NCBI GenBank assembly: GCA_016618085.1 | Contig: JABLTG010000098.1 | Coordinates: 4,980-68,979, forward strand | Length of the DNA stretch: 64,000 nt | Source of the DNA: Neovahlkampfia damariscottae | Taxonomy: Eukaryota > Heterolobosea > Selenaionea > Neovahlkampfiida > Neovahlkampfiidae | Reading direction: 5' to 3' | Shown here: one piece after another, positions 20,960 to 32,647 of the stretch | Position numbering within the stretch: the first letter of the stretch is position 1 | Layout: every line of letters starts with the position of its first letter | Notes under the pieces: generated by a model | Database searches by the model: none | What the model saw: the letters and a program-made list of their open reading frames with translations, nothing else | What the model was told of the DNA's origin: nothing | Position numbers and translations under genes: made by a program

Positions 20960-22117
20960 TTATTTTGAATTCTCCTTTTCCAGAATTTCTTTAACTTTTG
21001 ATTCATATTCTTTTTTAGCTTCATCATACATTTCTTGATATTTTTTCTTTGTATCTTCATCTTTCCATTCAAAAGACAGTTTTTTAGTAATTTCCTTTGA
21101 TTTCAAGTTTGGAAATTCTTCTTTCAAAGTTGCACGTCGATCAGCGCAAAACATATTGTAGGATGTTGATGGACGACTTGGAAAATCCTCATTATCATCA
21201 TTTTCTTCTTCTGTATCCACTTTATCTTCTTTTTTCATTTCTTCCACTTTAGGTCCAGATTTTCTTGTGGATCTTCGTTGTGAAATCGGAGTTTTTTTTT
21301 TATCTTTGTTTGGAGTGTTTTCAGGAGTTTTTTCTTCAATTACTGATGTTTTAGGTTCTTCAATTTTACTTGGTGTGATTTCTTTTTTTTCAGGTGTTGT
21401 TTTGTTTTCGACTTTTTTTTGTGGTGTATTTTGTGGTGTACTTTCTGGTGTCTTTTCAATCTTTGCGGTCTCCTTTTTTTCATCTTCCACATCTTTGTCA
21501 ATAATAACAGTCAGTTGTTCTTCTGTTGGTTCGACCAATTTTATTTCTTCTTCTTCAGTATCTTCTTCTCGACAACATCGAAGTGTATATTTGATGATAT
21601 CAATTAAACTTCCAAATAGTGAATAGGTTGTTTCAATGCCTTCATCAACTTGTGTTTCGCTCTCTTTTGTTACTTTTACATCTTCAGATTTTTCAAATTC
21701 AATTGGTTTTTCGGATAATTCAGTCATGGTAATTGAGATTTTTGTTTCTTCTTCAGGTTTTTGATTATTTTGGTCATTAATAATGTTGGTTTCTTTGACA
21801 GGAGATGCTTTTGACTTTTTGGATTCTGGTGTTTCTTGTGAAACAGTTTCATTTCTCTTTCTTTTCTCAATTGCTTTTGGTGTTCTGGTTTTAATAGGTG
21901 TTTTTTTTTCTGTCAGTGGCTTCTTTGCAGGTGATTTTTTAGGTGATTTTGGTGTAGGAGCCTTTGGTTTTACAACGATTTTTTCACTTTCTGGAGTGTC
22001 TTTTTTCTTTGGTGTAACTGTTGTTCTTCTTTTTAATGGCATTGATATAGTTTGCTCTTTTTCAACCTTCTTTTTAGGTGTTGACTTTTTCTTTTGAGGT
22101 GTTTGTCTTGTGCGCAT
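20960..22117 (-). CDS. HMG-box chromatin protein with SPKK/TPKK repeats
   Basis: Single exon, about 385 residues. The N-terminal 130 residues are lysine- and proline-rich with many TPKK, SPKK and TPES motifs (minor-groove binding, likely CDK sites). An acidic middle follows. The C-terminal 75 residues form one HMG box (FPSRPSTSYNMFCADRRATL, FPNLKSKEITKKLSFEWK, DTKKKYQEMYDEAKKEYE). It probably bends DNA or organises chromatin. ATTGGTTG lies 25 bp upstream of the ATG beginning MRTRQTPQ. Confidence 0.88.
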   Translation of the reverse strand: MRTRQTPQKKKSTPKKKVEKEQTISMPLKRRTTVTPKKKDTPESEKIVVKPKAPTPKSPKKSPAKKPLTEKKTPIKTRTPKAIEKRKRNETVSQETPESKKSKASPVKETNIINDQNNQKPEEETKISITMTELSEKPIEFEKSEDVKVTKESETQVDEGIETTYSLFGSLIDIIKYTLRCCREEDTEEEEIKLVEPTEEQLTVIIDKDVEDEKKETAKIEKTPESTPQNTPQKKVENKTTPEKKEITPSKIEEPKTSVIEEKTPENTPNKDKKKTPISQRRSTRKSGPKVEEMKKEDKVDTEEENDDNEDFPSRPSTSYNMFCADRRATLKEEFPNLKSKEITKKLSFEWKDEDTKKKYQEMYDEAKKEYESKVKEILEKENSK

Positions 22118-22216
22118 GTAAAAGCAGTAATGGAACAAATTGATTGGTTGAAAGAGTCTAACGTTTTTTTTTGGTAACGGTTTTTTTTGGAAATGGTTTT
22201 TTAGGCTTCGTGTCAC

Positions 22217-22551
22217 TCAACGTCATCACTTAGTTCTTGATTCTGAAGAGAAGAACAAAAGAAAAATGGAATTTCCTTTTTTTTAGATTTTTTTTGAAGG
22301 TAAAAGAGAACTCTCTTTGTCTTTGATATTATGATATTCTTGCTTTAATAGGAGTTTGTTGTAAAAAGTAGTTTAATCTTTTTCTTCTTCAGGTTTTTTC
22401 TGATAGCATCACTCGCACATGAGTCAATTCAGGGTTACATAATATTTCATTTTTCCGCTTGTTATTTCTTCCTTGAGATTTGCTTTTCACGAGAGGAATT
22501 GTGTGTTTTTTGATTGGACAATTCATTTTTCTTTTTTTTTTGCAGCACTGA
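22217..22551. other. Intergenic region with CCAAT box
   Basis: About 335 bp without a convincing gene. It contains ATTGGAC near 22512, about 40 bp before the next gene, and T-rich tracts. A minus-strand frame at 22389-22526 (MNCPIKKHTIPLVKSKSQ) is short and shows no family resemblance; I do not annotate it. Confidence 0.5.
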
Positions 22552-25102
22552 ATGACATCACACAAAAGAAAAAAAATCACAAAGTCACTTTCAGAAATAC
22601 CATCTGATACCTTAGCGCACATCATTCAGTTCTGCCCTAAAAAGACTTTAAAAAAGTTTATTTTCACAAACAAAGAAGTTTACAACGCGTTTCATGAATT
22701 AAGAAAAGAACACCTTGAAGTAGTTAGATTATGGTACCTAAACAAAAAGCCTTTTGAAAGAAAAATAGGTAAAACATACAAAAAAGTTGACAGTTCTTAG
22801 ATGGAAAACTCATCGAACCTTTCAAATTGTACCAACCATCACCTTTTCCAAAAATTCCTAATTTTCAAGAATTCTTGAAATATTTCAACAAGTTTTGTCG
22901 TCCTGATGGAATTGGAAAATATTTGATTGATGTTGCTTTTGAAATGAACAAAAAAATGAAACAAAAGCTAGTAGTCGCTGGAGGTGCCCTTTTTTCAGTT
23001 TTAAGAAAAAGAGATCATTTTTTGGATGAAAATGATGAAGAATCTATACCTTCAAGACCACCTGCTGACATTGACATCTTTCTCATTGAAAATGGATGTG
23101 ATTCCAGTGAAAGTGAAGAAATCATCAAAACTTGGTTTTTAAAGGTTGAAGAAGAATATTTCAAAGATCACCCTCAAAATGCAATCAACGTCAAAAAAGA
23201 GTTTGAAGCATTGAAAAAAGCAAATTTGGAAGTTGAAACTGATGATGATATTTTTGTAAGTGTGGATGACAGGAATGAATTTATCATTTGTCGTGATATT
23301 AATAACACAATATCCATAATTCCTTATGATAGCAGAAAAATCCAAATTATTCTCAGAAAGATATCATCTATTGAACAATTGCTTGTTTTCTTTGATTTGG
23401 ATTGTGTTAGATTTGCCTTTGATGGAGAAAAACTTTATTCAACAAGAGAAGGAATACGATCTTTCATAATTAACAAAAATATAGTTCCAAATCTCCATAA
23501 GTACAACGGAATGTATTTTGAAAGATCTATCCAATACGGAAACAGAGGGATTGATACTACATTTTTTAATCTTCATCCTTTGGAACATTTGGATGAAAAT
23601 TTCAAACAAACAAAGTATTTACCTTTGAAAATGGCTCATGAATCACGTAATAAAGAAGATGGAGAAGGATATTATGTTGTTTCACCAACGTTGGAATATT
23701 GGCAATTCCTATCAATGTACTTCACTCATGATTATAAATTACACGGATACACATTTGAAGGATCTCTTTGTTTATCATTTTCTGAACTTTTCAAACAAAA
23801 TGCTGAAAAATGTTTCGTTGAAGAATACAGAGACAATCATTTGTTCAATAAGTATTTGATTTCTCGTTGTTATATTTGTGGAAAATATCAACAATTGTGT
23901 TATCCTTATTATAAGGATTGTTTAGATGAATCTGAATCTGAAGATGATGAAACAATAGATGATAGTGGTGATGAAGTTGGAGGATTTATTCCAGATTTGA
24001 AAAAAGACTCATTTTGTGTTGATTGTTTCAAATTTAATGAAAAATTCAAAAATGTATCTAGAGGTAATAGTATTTTATCAATTCATATTGGTTAATAGAT
24101 TTGAGTGGCAAAACAGCAATTGTTACAGGTGGAAGAATTAAAATTGGATTTGCAGTGGCATTGAAATTATTGAGATCAAATTGTTTTGTAATTGTTACAA
24201 CAAGATTTCCAACAGATGCTTTTGAAAGATATCAAGAAGAAAAAGGTAAATTTTCATCAACTAAATTGTTAGATTTTGATTCGTTCAAAGATAGGTTACA
24301 AATATATCCTTTAGATTTAAAGAACACAGATTTATTACTTCAATTTACAACTTTCATTAATAAGAATCACAAAAAAATTGATTTCTTAATCAATAACGCT
24401 GCTCAAACAGTCAGAAGACCACTATTCTTTTACTCAAAATTGATTAAAAAAGAAGGTGATTCTAAAATGATTAAAGATGGAAAAAATGTTGAAAAAGCTT
24501 CAAATAAATTAATCATTTCTGGAGAAAATTTGATTCAAAAAAGTTTAGAAGTTACCAAATCAAATGAAATACCAAATCAAGAAGAAAATTTATTTATTGA
24601 CTTGGAAAATCATGACAAGTTTGGAGAACCTGTTGATTTTCGTGAGAAAAACTCCTGGAACTCAACATTGGATGAATTAAATCCAATTGAAATTATGGAA
24701 GTTCAAATGATCAATAATATTGCTCCTACTTTATTAATTTCAAATTTGATCAATGTAATGTCAAAAAGAACCAATGATTCTACTGATGGGTATTCTCATA
24801 TTATCAATGTTACTTCAGATGAAGGACAATTTGAGACAAATTACAAATCAAAGTATCATTCTCATACAAATATTTCAAAGGCTGCTCTTAATATGTTGAC
24901 AAGAACATCTTCAAGTTTATATGCTCAACAAGGTATTTTAATGAATTCTGTTGATCCAGGATGGGTTTCAAGTATGGTTCCTTCATACAAAAAACCGATT
25001 TTGGATTGTGAAGATGGTGCAGCAAGAATTTTGAATCCAATTTTATCAGATTATCAAAAATATGGAAAATTATTAAAAAATTTTAAAGAAATTCAATGGT
25101 AA
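22552..25102 (+). CDS. F-box / nucleotidyltransferase-fold / SDR fusion protein
   Basis: Three exons (22552-22768, 22801-24063, 24099-25102; introns 32 and 35 nt, both completing GAT) give about 827 residues. Residues 10-55 are an F-box (LSEIPSDTLAHIIQFCPKK). A polymerase-beta-like module follows, with GGALFSVL and, about 30 residues on, PADIDIFLIE (the GG and DxD signatures), then a cysteine cluster (CYICGKYQQLC, CVDCF). From about residue 494 a short-chain dehydrogenase starts (DLSGKTAIVTGGRIKIGFAV, DFLINNAAQTVRRP). Its active site reads HTNISKAAL instead of YxxxK. The SDR part has no ATG of its own. Confidence 0.75.
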
Positions 25103-25202
25103 TAATTTGGGTTTATTTTTGCTTCTTTTTTTTCCGAATTAAAGTGAGAGGGACTTTGAAAACTTTTGATCATGACTCATCTTTTTTATAAATTCTGTTT
25201 AT

Positions 25203-26442
25203 TCATCGAAATAGATAATTTATATCTTCTAATTTATGAAAGTTCAAACATTGAGAATACCTATTAAATTTCTTTTTCAAAATTTGAAAAATATCAGACT
25301 CATCAAAATAGAATTTTTCTTTTGTTTTGTAAACTCGATAATCCTCAATCACCAATGACCCATTTACAATATTTTCAACATCTTCAATCAAAATATTGAA
25401 TTGATCACTGTCTGTCAAGTCACCAATCAAAACTGATAATTTTATATCTTTTGGTGTTCTTTTTTTGAATTCATTGACAATAAAATCCATCATATTTTTG
25501 ATATCATGTCCTCCTTTATACTCATCAAATAATTTTGAAAGATCATTTTTTTTGTAATATTTCAAAAACAAATCAAATTTTGAGAGAATCAAAATTATTT
25601 TGTCAGATTCTTTAAAATAATATCTACCATCAACAATAAGATCAAGGTAACCTAAAGAGTCAATCAAACGGTTCTGTGGGCATATTGTCATCATTTGAAA
25701 ATAATCTGTTGATGACATAATGAATAATGGTGTGATATTGCGTCTATGATTTTTTTTATTATAATTTTGATCGAAAAACCGATAATGATACCGAATATTT
25801 GGATGCCCAGATTGATCAATTAATCTATAAGTGTTGTTTTTGAATTCATAATCCATAATCTTGGCATATTGGGAGTTATATTTTTGAGAATGAATAACAT
25901 CTTCCAGGGTTGGAATGTACACTTCAGGGTCCAACCGATACATATTTTTAAAGAAACTAGTTGTTTTAAACTATTGAAATTGATTACTGAAGGGATGCTT
26001 TTTCATGATATGTAACAATATCTTTCTGTTTTAACACTTCAAAAATATTGGATTCTTCAAAAAGTTTAATTATTTTGTGATGTTTCTTTTCATATCCTTC
26101 TTCTATGATATCTTGAGATTCATAAAACTTGCTTATGTGCTCAAAATATTCTTTACTTTCTTTTGTTTGAAAGTCGATTGGTTCATCATGAAGACAAATA
26201 ATGTTTGAGATGATAAATCTTTGGATATGAATTATTTTTTCTTTTTTTTGTTCTTCAGTATATTCTTGAATCGTATTTTCAAGTTGTTCATAAAATGTTG
26301 ATTTCCCACTTAATTGACTACCAACAAGGTACAATTTGAAATCTGTATCAATTTCAAGTGCAGGAAGAAAATGTCTTTTGTTTTTTTCTTTCAAATCCTC
26401 ATCATCAGACAAACCCTTTTGTTTTTTGAGGGAATTTCCCAT
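25203..26442 (-). CDS. Divergent heterotrimeric G-alpha subunit
   Basis: Two exons (26442-25988, 25956-25203; intron 31 nt) give about 402 residues. It has the P-loop LVGSQLSGKST, the helical-domain end YIPTLEDVIHS (compare YIPTEQDVLR), switch II DQSGHPNIR, the base motif SKFD in place of NKxD, and a C-terminal helix. The catalytic arginine of switch I falls in SQKYNSQYA, where no matching arginine is seen, and the switch II glutamine is histidine. GTP hydrolysis is therefore likely weak or absent. The N-terminus MGNSLKK could be myristoylated. ATTGG lies about 8 bp before the ATG. Confidence 0.8.
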
Positions 26443-26567
26443 TTGTGATTGGCTTAAAATTCTCCGAAACCACTGTTCGAAGAAAATACTGTTGATGTTG
26501 TTATATTGGCCATTTTTCCAACAGTATTTATTGAATCAGATCACCTTCTGATTGGATAATTTATTTG

Positions 26568-27587
26568 ATGAAGAGAAAAGCACAACCAAACACTTTCTGT
26601 GATGAATGTTGTTCACTATTACCACAAAACATAAAAAATGTCATCCATCCCTCACAATTTATCAATCCAGACAGAGCATCAGGTTATTACCCATCTTTGA
26701 AAAAATGTTACAATGACTAAGGAACTGCATACCTTCAAACAACTGTTGGAGCTGAATATAAGTACGGTAAATATATTCAAAACATGGCCATTTCAAAAAC
26801 ATCTTTAAAAAGAGCTGATTGTTCTTGTCCAATGAATGGAAGTTGTAAACATTGTTATGCGGTTATCTGATGGCTACATGAAGAACTTTCAAGATATAAA
26901 CTGAAACAAGTTCAAATTGGACCCCACCACCATGATGGAAAAAAAATTTTTGAAAAACAAAAAGAAGAAAAAGAAAGAAAAAGCATGTTTTATTCAACAA
27001 ACGAAATTAAAGAAAAAATGAAAAATTACACCTTGGAAGAACTACAAACCGCAGTTTTGTACTTGTCCGCAAATTCAAAAGATGCTGGATCTCTATTCGC
27101 TTATTTTGATAAAAAATTGAAAGGAGAAAAAACGACGATTGATTTCACATTGGACGTCTCTGAATATGTTTCAAATATTCAAAATGCATTTCATGAAAAT
27201 ACATGGCATGAAGAAGATGTTTCTCATTCTGGTTGGGGTGCTTATGAAACAGACACTTCAACAGCAATTACAGATCGTTTATTTACAGTTCTTGACCCTA
27301 TTTTAGATTACGCTGAGAAACTTTACAAGTCAAAAGATTATTTGAATGCATTTTTATTGTTGAAAGTTTTGAAAAATGAAGCGTCTGAAGAGATGTTTGA
27401 ATTGAATGGTGAAGACTATTACATCGATGATTTGGGGACAAATTTTGTTCGTAAAGTGGAAGATTTGTATTATGGAACAAAAGAAATGTTGTCAGATGCG
27501 GAATATTCTGCTGCTGTTGAAAATTATTTAGAACCTTATCATTATGAAATTTCGGAAAACGAAGATGATGAAGATGAAGAAGAATGA
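26568..27587 (+). CDS. SWIM zinc-finger protein with an in-frame TGA
   Basis: Exon 26568-26682 joins 26722-27587 across a 39-nt intron (GTTATT donor) to read RASGTAYLQTTVGAEYKYGK. A SWIM finger follows: CSCPMNGSCKH, then CYAVI. Directly after it TGA (26868-26870) interrupts a frame that otherwise continues WLHEELSRYKLK and runs open to an acidic C-terminus (ENEDDEDEEE). A 57-nt intron at 26854-26910 would avoid the stop but deletes the end of the finger. Alternatives are a damaged gene, a sequence error, or translation from the ATG at 26985. ATTGG lies 17 bp before the first ATG. Confidence 0.6.
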
Positions 27588-27796
27588 AATCTATATCCTC
27601 AAACACCTCAAAAAAAGTTCCAGTAAAAGATCAAAGAATGAAGGATTGTGCTTTATTTCAAAATAATATTTTTTGTTTTGTTTGTTTAATTTTTTTTTTC
27701 TGTTGGCTGAGATTATCACATGAAACTTTCAAGATTTTTTTTTTTCTTCCTTTGTCCAATAGGAAAGAGCAACTTTTTGATTTGTCCGAAAAGTTG

Positions 27797-30001
27797 ATGT
27801 TGGACATTAGTCAAATTCAAGAAGAAATTAATTTGATTCCTGAAAAACAAAGTAAAACCACTTTTCATCAATAACAAAAAAAAAAAGATGAAAAAAAAAT
27901 TATAACTTTGGTAGAGAATTTAAAAAAAGAAGGATACACAAATTTAATTGAAAATTGGATATTTGGTATAAAACAAATCATGTTCTTAACTTTTTAGCTG
28001 ATATAATTTCTTCTTTTGAACAAAAAGTATTTCCTGTTTTTTATAAAAATATCACAGAAGAAAACTTTGAAACATCAGTTGAAATATTTTCAAAAACGTT
28101 TGAAAAATATCAGGAAATTGTAGAAATTATTCAAAAAGTTTCTAAAAATCAAAATTTGAAGAAAAAATTTTGTGTTAAAATTCAATCCAAAATATTTGAA
28201 AAAGATGAGTTGTTGAAGAAATTTGAAGAAATTTTTAAAATTTATTTTCAAGAAAATCTATTAACAGAAGAAGAAGATTCAATGAAAAAAATCTTCATAG
28301 GTCTCAAGAACACCGGCCTCTCCTTGTTTATTAATGATATTTGTTTCAATTTGATTATTGAAAAATTGAATGAAAAAATCGATGAAATTTGTGATTTAGA
28401 AGAAGAAGATGAATATCTTCAATTGGTATTTAACTTTTTTGAAGAATTCATTTCACCAAAAATATCATTTTTATTCTTTGAAAATTCTTCAGAAATTGAA
28501 AAAAATATCAAGATAAAAATCTATGAAAATTATGCAAAAAAAAGAATCTCAGAAATATTCAACATTATTGTTGATTATCCTGATTCAATTGCAATCATTA
28601 AAGATTTGAAACAATGCTTAATAAAGAAAAATTTAACACAAGAATTAATCAAAGAAATAATACGTTCTTTCAAGAAGAGATTATTAATTATAGGTGCAAC
28701 AACATCAGATATAATAGCACAATATATCAATATGATTAGAACATTATCCATTTTGGATCCTTCTGAAGTTGGATTATTGAAAATTAATCCAATAATGAAA
28801 GAGTATCTTTCCAAAAGAAATGATGCAATTTCTTGCATTATAAATGATATGATTGATGAAGAAAATGAAAGTGAATTAAATCAAGAATTAGTCAATAATG
28901 ATTATATTGAAAATGAAAGTGATTCAGAAAATGAATCTTGGGAACCAGAAGCTATTCATTCAAATCCATGTAAGTTTCTCAATAAAACTGATTTTTTTTA
29001 AAGTGATTAAATCAAAGAAAGGAATTGATATAATCAAAAAAATCATTGAAATGTTTGGAAATAAGGAATTATTCGCAAATGAATATCAAGAAGTTTTGGG
29101 AAATCAATTAATTGTGAGAAATGATTTAAATTTATCCATTGAAGATGAAACTAAAACACTGGAATTTTTGAAACTTAGATTTGGTGAAAAGAATTTATTC
29201 AATTGTGAAGTCATGTTGAAAGATATGACTGACTCCAAAAAATTGAATAAAAAAATTCAAGAAAAGTTGAAAAATCCATCTGGATTAGGATTAGATATTG
29301 AATTGAATTTAGAAAAGAAAATTGAATCATTGATTATTTCAAGAATTTATTGGCCAAAAATGGAAATTGAAGAAGAAATTCAATTACATCCTGTGATTGA
29401 GTCAATGTTGGAGGAATTTCATTGTGGTTATAAATCTTTTCAAAATCCAAGAAAATTAATTTTCTTCAAAGAACTAGGAAACATATCTTTGAGTATTGAA
29501 ATTGGATCAAAAGAATTTGATTTAAATTTGACGCCACTCAACGCTTCTTTGATTATGTATTTTTGTGATGAAGAAACTTGGGAAATTCATGATTTATCAA
29601 AGAAAACAAAAATTGAAGTTGATACTTTACAAAAGAAATTACAATACTGGGTCAACAAAAGATTCTTAATTATTCATCAAAGTGAAGAAAATGAAGAAGA
29701 AATCTATTATCAATTGGTTGATGAAGTTGAAGATGAAAATGAAATTATTGAAGATGATGAAGATGAACAGGAAGAAGAAGCGGCATCTATTGAAGTTTAT
29801 GAAACATTAATTGAACATATGTTGACTAATTTTGATTCAATGGATCCAGAAAAGATTCATAACTCTTTAAAAATGTTCGCTTGTGATCCTTTTCCTCCAT
29901 ATGAAAATACATTACAAGAATTGAATACTTTTTTGACTCAAATGACAATGGAAGGAAAATTAAACAAAGAATCTGATAATTCTTATTCATTAAAAAAATA
30001 A
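27797..30001 (+). CDS. APC2: Anaphase-promoting complex subunit 2 (cullin)
   Basis: Four exons (27797-27851, 27888-27965, 27998-28969, 29004-30001; introns 36, 32, 34 nt) give about 700 residues. The cullin repeats are divergent. The conserved C-terminal cullin-homology region has FANEYQEVLGNQLI, LFNCEVMLKDMTDSKKLN and LTPLNASLIMYF. An acidic insert and the APC2-type winged-helix end (CDPFPPYENTLQELNTFL) follow. It pairs with APC11 as the catalytic core of the APC/C ligase that drives anaphase and mitotic exit. The start is the first ATG after GTCCAATAGG at about 27763. Confidence 0.9.
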
Positions 30002-30020
30002 ATCAATTTTATATTTGTTT

Positions 30021-32495
30021 TCATATTTTTTTCAAAATGGATATCTTAGTTGGTTGTGATATAATCAATTGTAAATCAATTCTAAATAAAATAAATTCTG
30101 TATCTTGATGTTGAAATTCAGATTCAGGAAGAATAATCTCAAATTTGTTACAATCAAAATATTTGAAATTTGATAAAATTTGACAATTATTTCCCATTGA
30201 TTCAATTTTCTTGAATAAATTCCCTTCAATTTCAATGAATTTTTTTGAAGAAAATTTATCACAATTTCTTAACATCAAAATACCCAAAGAATGTTGATAA
30301 TTATGAACTTGAAAAACAGCAGGTCTAATTTGAAAATAACCAAAATAACAATTCAAATTTTTGAGTTTTGAGCATTGAATTGAATTGGAAAACTGAACAA
30401 AGTTCAATAATAAACTGATTTCGAAGTTATAATTTCTAGTATCAAATTCCATTATTTTCTTATTTTCTCTGTTGTTGTTAAATTTCTCCGGTGAATTTTC
30501 TGGTAATTTTGCATTGGTATTAATATTTCCAGATAAAATAGTTTCAAAAATTTCAGTAATATAATGAATTGGATACCCAACTTTTTCAATCAAATATTGT
30601 GATAATTTGACGAATGAGAATAAAGTCAAAGAAGGTTGTTCAACAATAATTGCAGTTGGATTTCTAATCATTGGATGTGTTATTAACAAAAATATAGAAT
30701 ATAACCAACTTTGTAATTTCCTTTTTGGGACCAATTCTGATTTCATTGGTTTTTTGAAAAACCAACGTAAATAAGTGTTAACTTCACCTTCCATTGATAA
30801 TCCTAAAATTGATTTTAATTCATTTTCTGATTCCATTTTTAATAAACTCAAAATCAAATGATTTTTATCCTTATAGTATTTATAATAAGTTTGGAAATCA
30901 GTTTGAAAATTTGAGTATTCATTTTCTTTCAACTCAAAACCATATGTCAAAATTAAGTTCAAAAGATGACTGGATTCAACAAGGTTGGTTGAATGGATTC
31001 TATCAAAAATCACATTTTGTGTTTTTTGGTTTTGTTGTTCTTCTGAAGAAGTCACAAAAATTTTTAAATTTTTTTTTGATTTAAGGAATTGTAAACTTTG
31101 AGAATACATCATTAAACATAATGAAGAACCCATTGCAAATGAAGGAACTTGTTGATAAATAGGAGATCCTGATTTAATCAAACAATCAGGTTCCAATGAA
31201 ATTTGTTTGATTTCTTTCAATTTAACTGGAACTGTTAATGATTCAAATGGATTTGGTTTCAAATTTAATGTTGGATTTGATTTCCATTTTTGATAATCAT
31301 TTGGATTTGAATGTTCCAAATTTGGTAAAGGTAAAATCAAATAATTGGTCAAATAAAATTCCATTTCTTGTTGGAAGGCTTCTCCTTTTGGTATGGTTTT
31401 CATTTTTGATTCAACAAATTTTTGTTTCATTTCTTTGTTGAAATTAGGGTGGTCTTCAATTTTTTTTATGTTTTTCAAAATTTGTGGTAAAGATCGTTCA
31501 TCTTCCACCCATTCTTCCCAAATCTCAACAATATTTTGCAGTTCATCTTCAGATTCAAAAAAAATAAAATTTGTTTTGGGATTCGAACTCCAGCTTTTTA
31601 AATCACTTCCAAAATCAATTAGAATTTTCAATATTTTAATTAAGTTTGAATGATAAGAAGGTATTAAATTAATTGAAATCCAAATATTGTAAATAAAATT
31701 AAAACCTTGAATAAAATTTGGATTTTTTTCTTCTAAAGATGCTTCTGAACATAAAAATAAAACTAAAATATTTCTTGCTAAAATCCTTGCATCTTGGTCT
31801 TTCATGTAAATATTGATATTTTTGAATTCTTTTGTATCTTCTTCTTTAAGTTTTTCTAATTGGATTTTCAAGTCAAGAAATGTTTCTAATATATTTCTAA
31901 CATCTCCAGAATGATCATATAAAAAGTTGAATTCTTTTACTTGCTCATTTTTAAGTAAGTTTTCAAGAAGAATTCTATTTGGTTCTTTGGCTGAATGAAT
32001 ACTTTGAAGTAGTGAATTTGGTTGTTCTCTTGAAACAGGTATGTAATCTAAAGATTCAACCAAACGATTTCTATTCAAATTCAAAACATTTTTAATGGAA
32101 GAATTTTCTTCATGTTTTTCTTGAAGTTTTTCAGATGCATAAGATTCATATGAATCGAATTCTTTTGTTACTTTGATTGCTTTTATTTTTTTTATTGTTT
32201 CCAAAGTTTCTTCAAATTTTTGAAGACAATAGAAAGAACGACAAATTCTTGAAAGTACCTTAAATTGTATATCTTCTGAAGGTTGTAAATTTATACTTTT
32301 TTCTGAAACTTTTACACAATTTTCATAATCTCCAAATTCAAAAAAAACTGCAGCTTGATTTGAAAAATAAATTGGATTTTCAGGATCCAATTCTGATGCT
32401 TTTTGAAACATTTTTAGAGCTTCTTCAAGTTTTAATTGTTTGTAAAATTCATTTCCTTTTTTTTTTAACTCTTCTGCTTCTTGTTTGTTTTGCAT
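30021..32495 (-). CDS. TPR protein with DUF4470-type domain
   Basis: Single exon of 824 residues, the longest uninterrupted frame here. The N-terminus has three TPR units (ELKKKGNEFYKQLKLEEALK, NPIYFSNQAAVFFEFGDY). A long helical middle is followed by a region resembling the DUF4470 domain of dynein-assembly-factor-3 and fungal MYND relatives (IFDRIHSTNLVESSHLLNLI). Chaperone-assisted assembly is a guess from the TPR and family. ATTGGTG lies 18 bp upstream. The stop is 19 bp from the APC2 stop. Confidence 0.75.
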   Translation of the reverse strand: MQNKQEAEELKKKGNEFYKQLKLEEALKMFQKASELDPENPIYFSNQAAVFFEFGDYENCVKVSEKSINLQPSEDIQFKVLSRICRSFYCLQKFEETLETIKKIKAIKVTKEFDSYESYASEKLQEKHEENSSIKNVLNLNRNRLVESLDYIPVSREQPNSLLQSIHSAKEPNRILLENLLKNEQVKEFNFLYDHSGDVRNILETFLDLKIQLEKLKEEDTKEFKNINIYMKDQDARILARNILVLFLCSEASLEEKNPNFIQGFNFIYNIWISINLIPSYHSNLIKILKILIDFGSDLKSWSSNPKTNFIFFESEDELQNIVEIWEEWVEDERSLPQILKNIKKIEDHPNFNKEMKQKFVESKMKTIPKGEAFQQEMEFYLTNYLILPLPNLEHSNPNDYQKWKSNPTLNLKPNPFESLTVPVKLKEIKQISLEPDCLIKSGSPIYQQVPSFAMGSSLCLMMYSQSLQFLKSKKNLKIFVTSSEEQQNQKTQNVIFDRIHSTNLVESSHLLNLILTYGFELKENEYSNFQTDFQTYYKYYKDKNHLILSLLKMESENELKSILGLSMEGEVNTYLRWFFKKPMKSELVPKRKLQSWLYSIFLLITHPMIRNPTAIIVEQPSLTLFSFVKLSQYLIEKVGYPIHYITEIFETILSGNINTNAKLPENSPEKFNNNRENKKIMEFDTRNYNFEISLLLNFVQFSNSIQCSKLKNLNCYFGYFQIRPAVFQVHNYQHSLGILMLRNCDKFSSKKFIEIEGNLFKKIESMGNNCQILSNFKYFDCNKFEIILPESEFQHQDTEFILFRIDLQLIISQPTKISILKKI

Positions 32496-32647
32496 CTTGG
32501 AGTTTTTTAATTGGTGAATAAAATTGAAAAGTAAAAAAAGAAAACAATTTGTTTTTTTATAAATAACTGCATTCTCAGGAAGATGAATAAAATCCTCTGA
32601 GAAAGGAAATTTTTGTTTTCTACCATTAGGTAATTTTCAAAAACCAT

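Noticed and set aside
24101-25102. SDR as a stand-alone gene with a non-ATG start
   Set aside because: The frame has no ATG before the nucleotide-binding motif, and a 35-nt in-phase intron links it to the preceding F-box gene. The ATTGGT at about 24087 lies within that intron and is probably chance.
26854-26910. 57-nt intron to remove the in-frame TGA of the SWIM gene
   Set aside because: Not excluded, but it is longer than nearly all introns here and deletes residues that look like the end of the finger.
27584-27796. Extended N-terminus for APC2 from the ATG at 27584
   Set aside because: It overlaps the stop of the preceding gene, runs through T-tracts and gives a hydrophobic, low-complexity peptide; the CCAAT box at about 27763 fits the ATG at 27797.
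31561-31600. tRNA-like B box (GGATTCGAACTCC) near 31580
   Set aside because: It lies in the coding frame of the TPR-DUF4470 gene and no cloverleaf or A box can be drawn around it.
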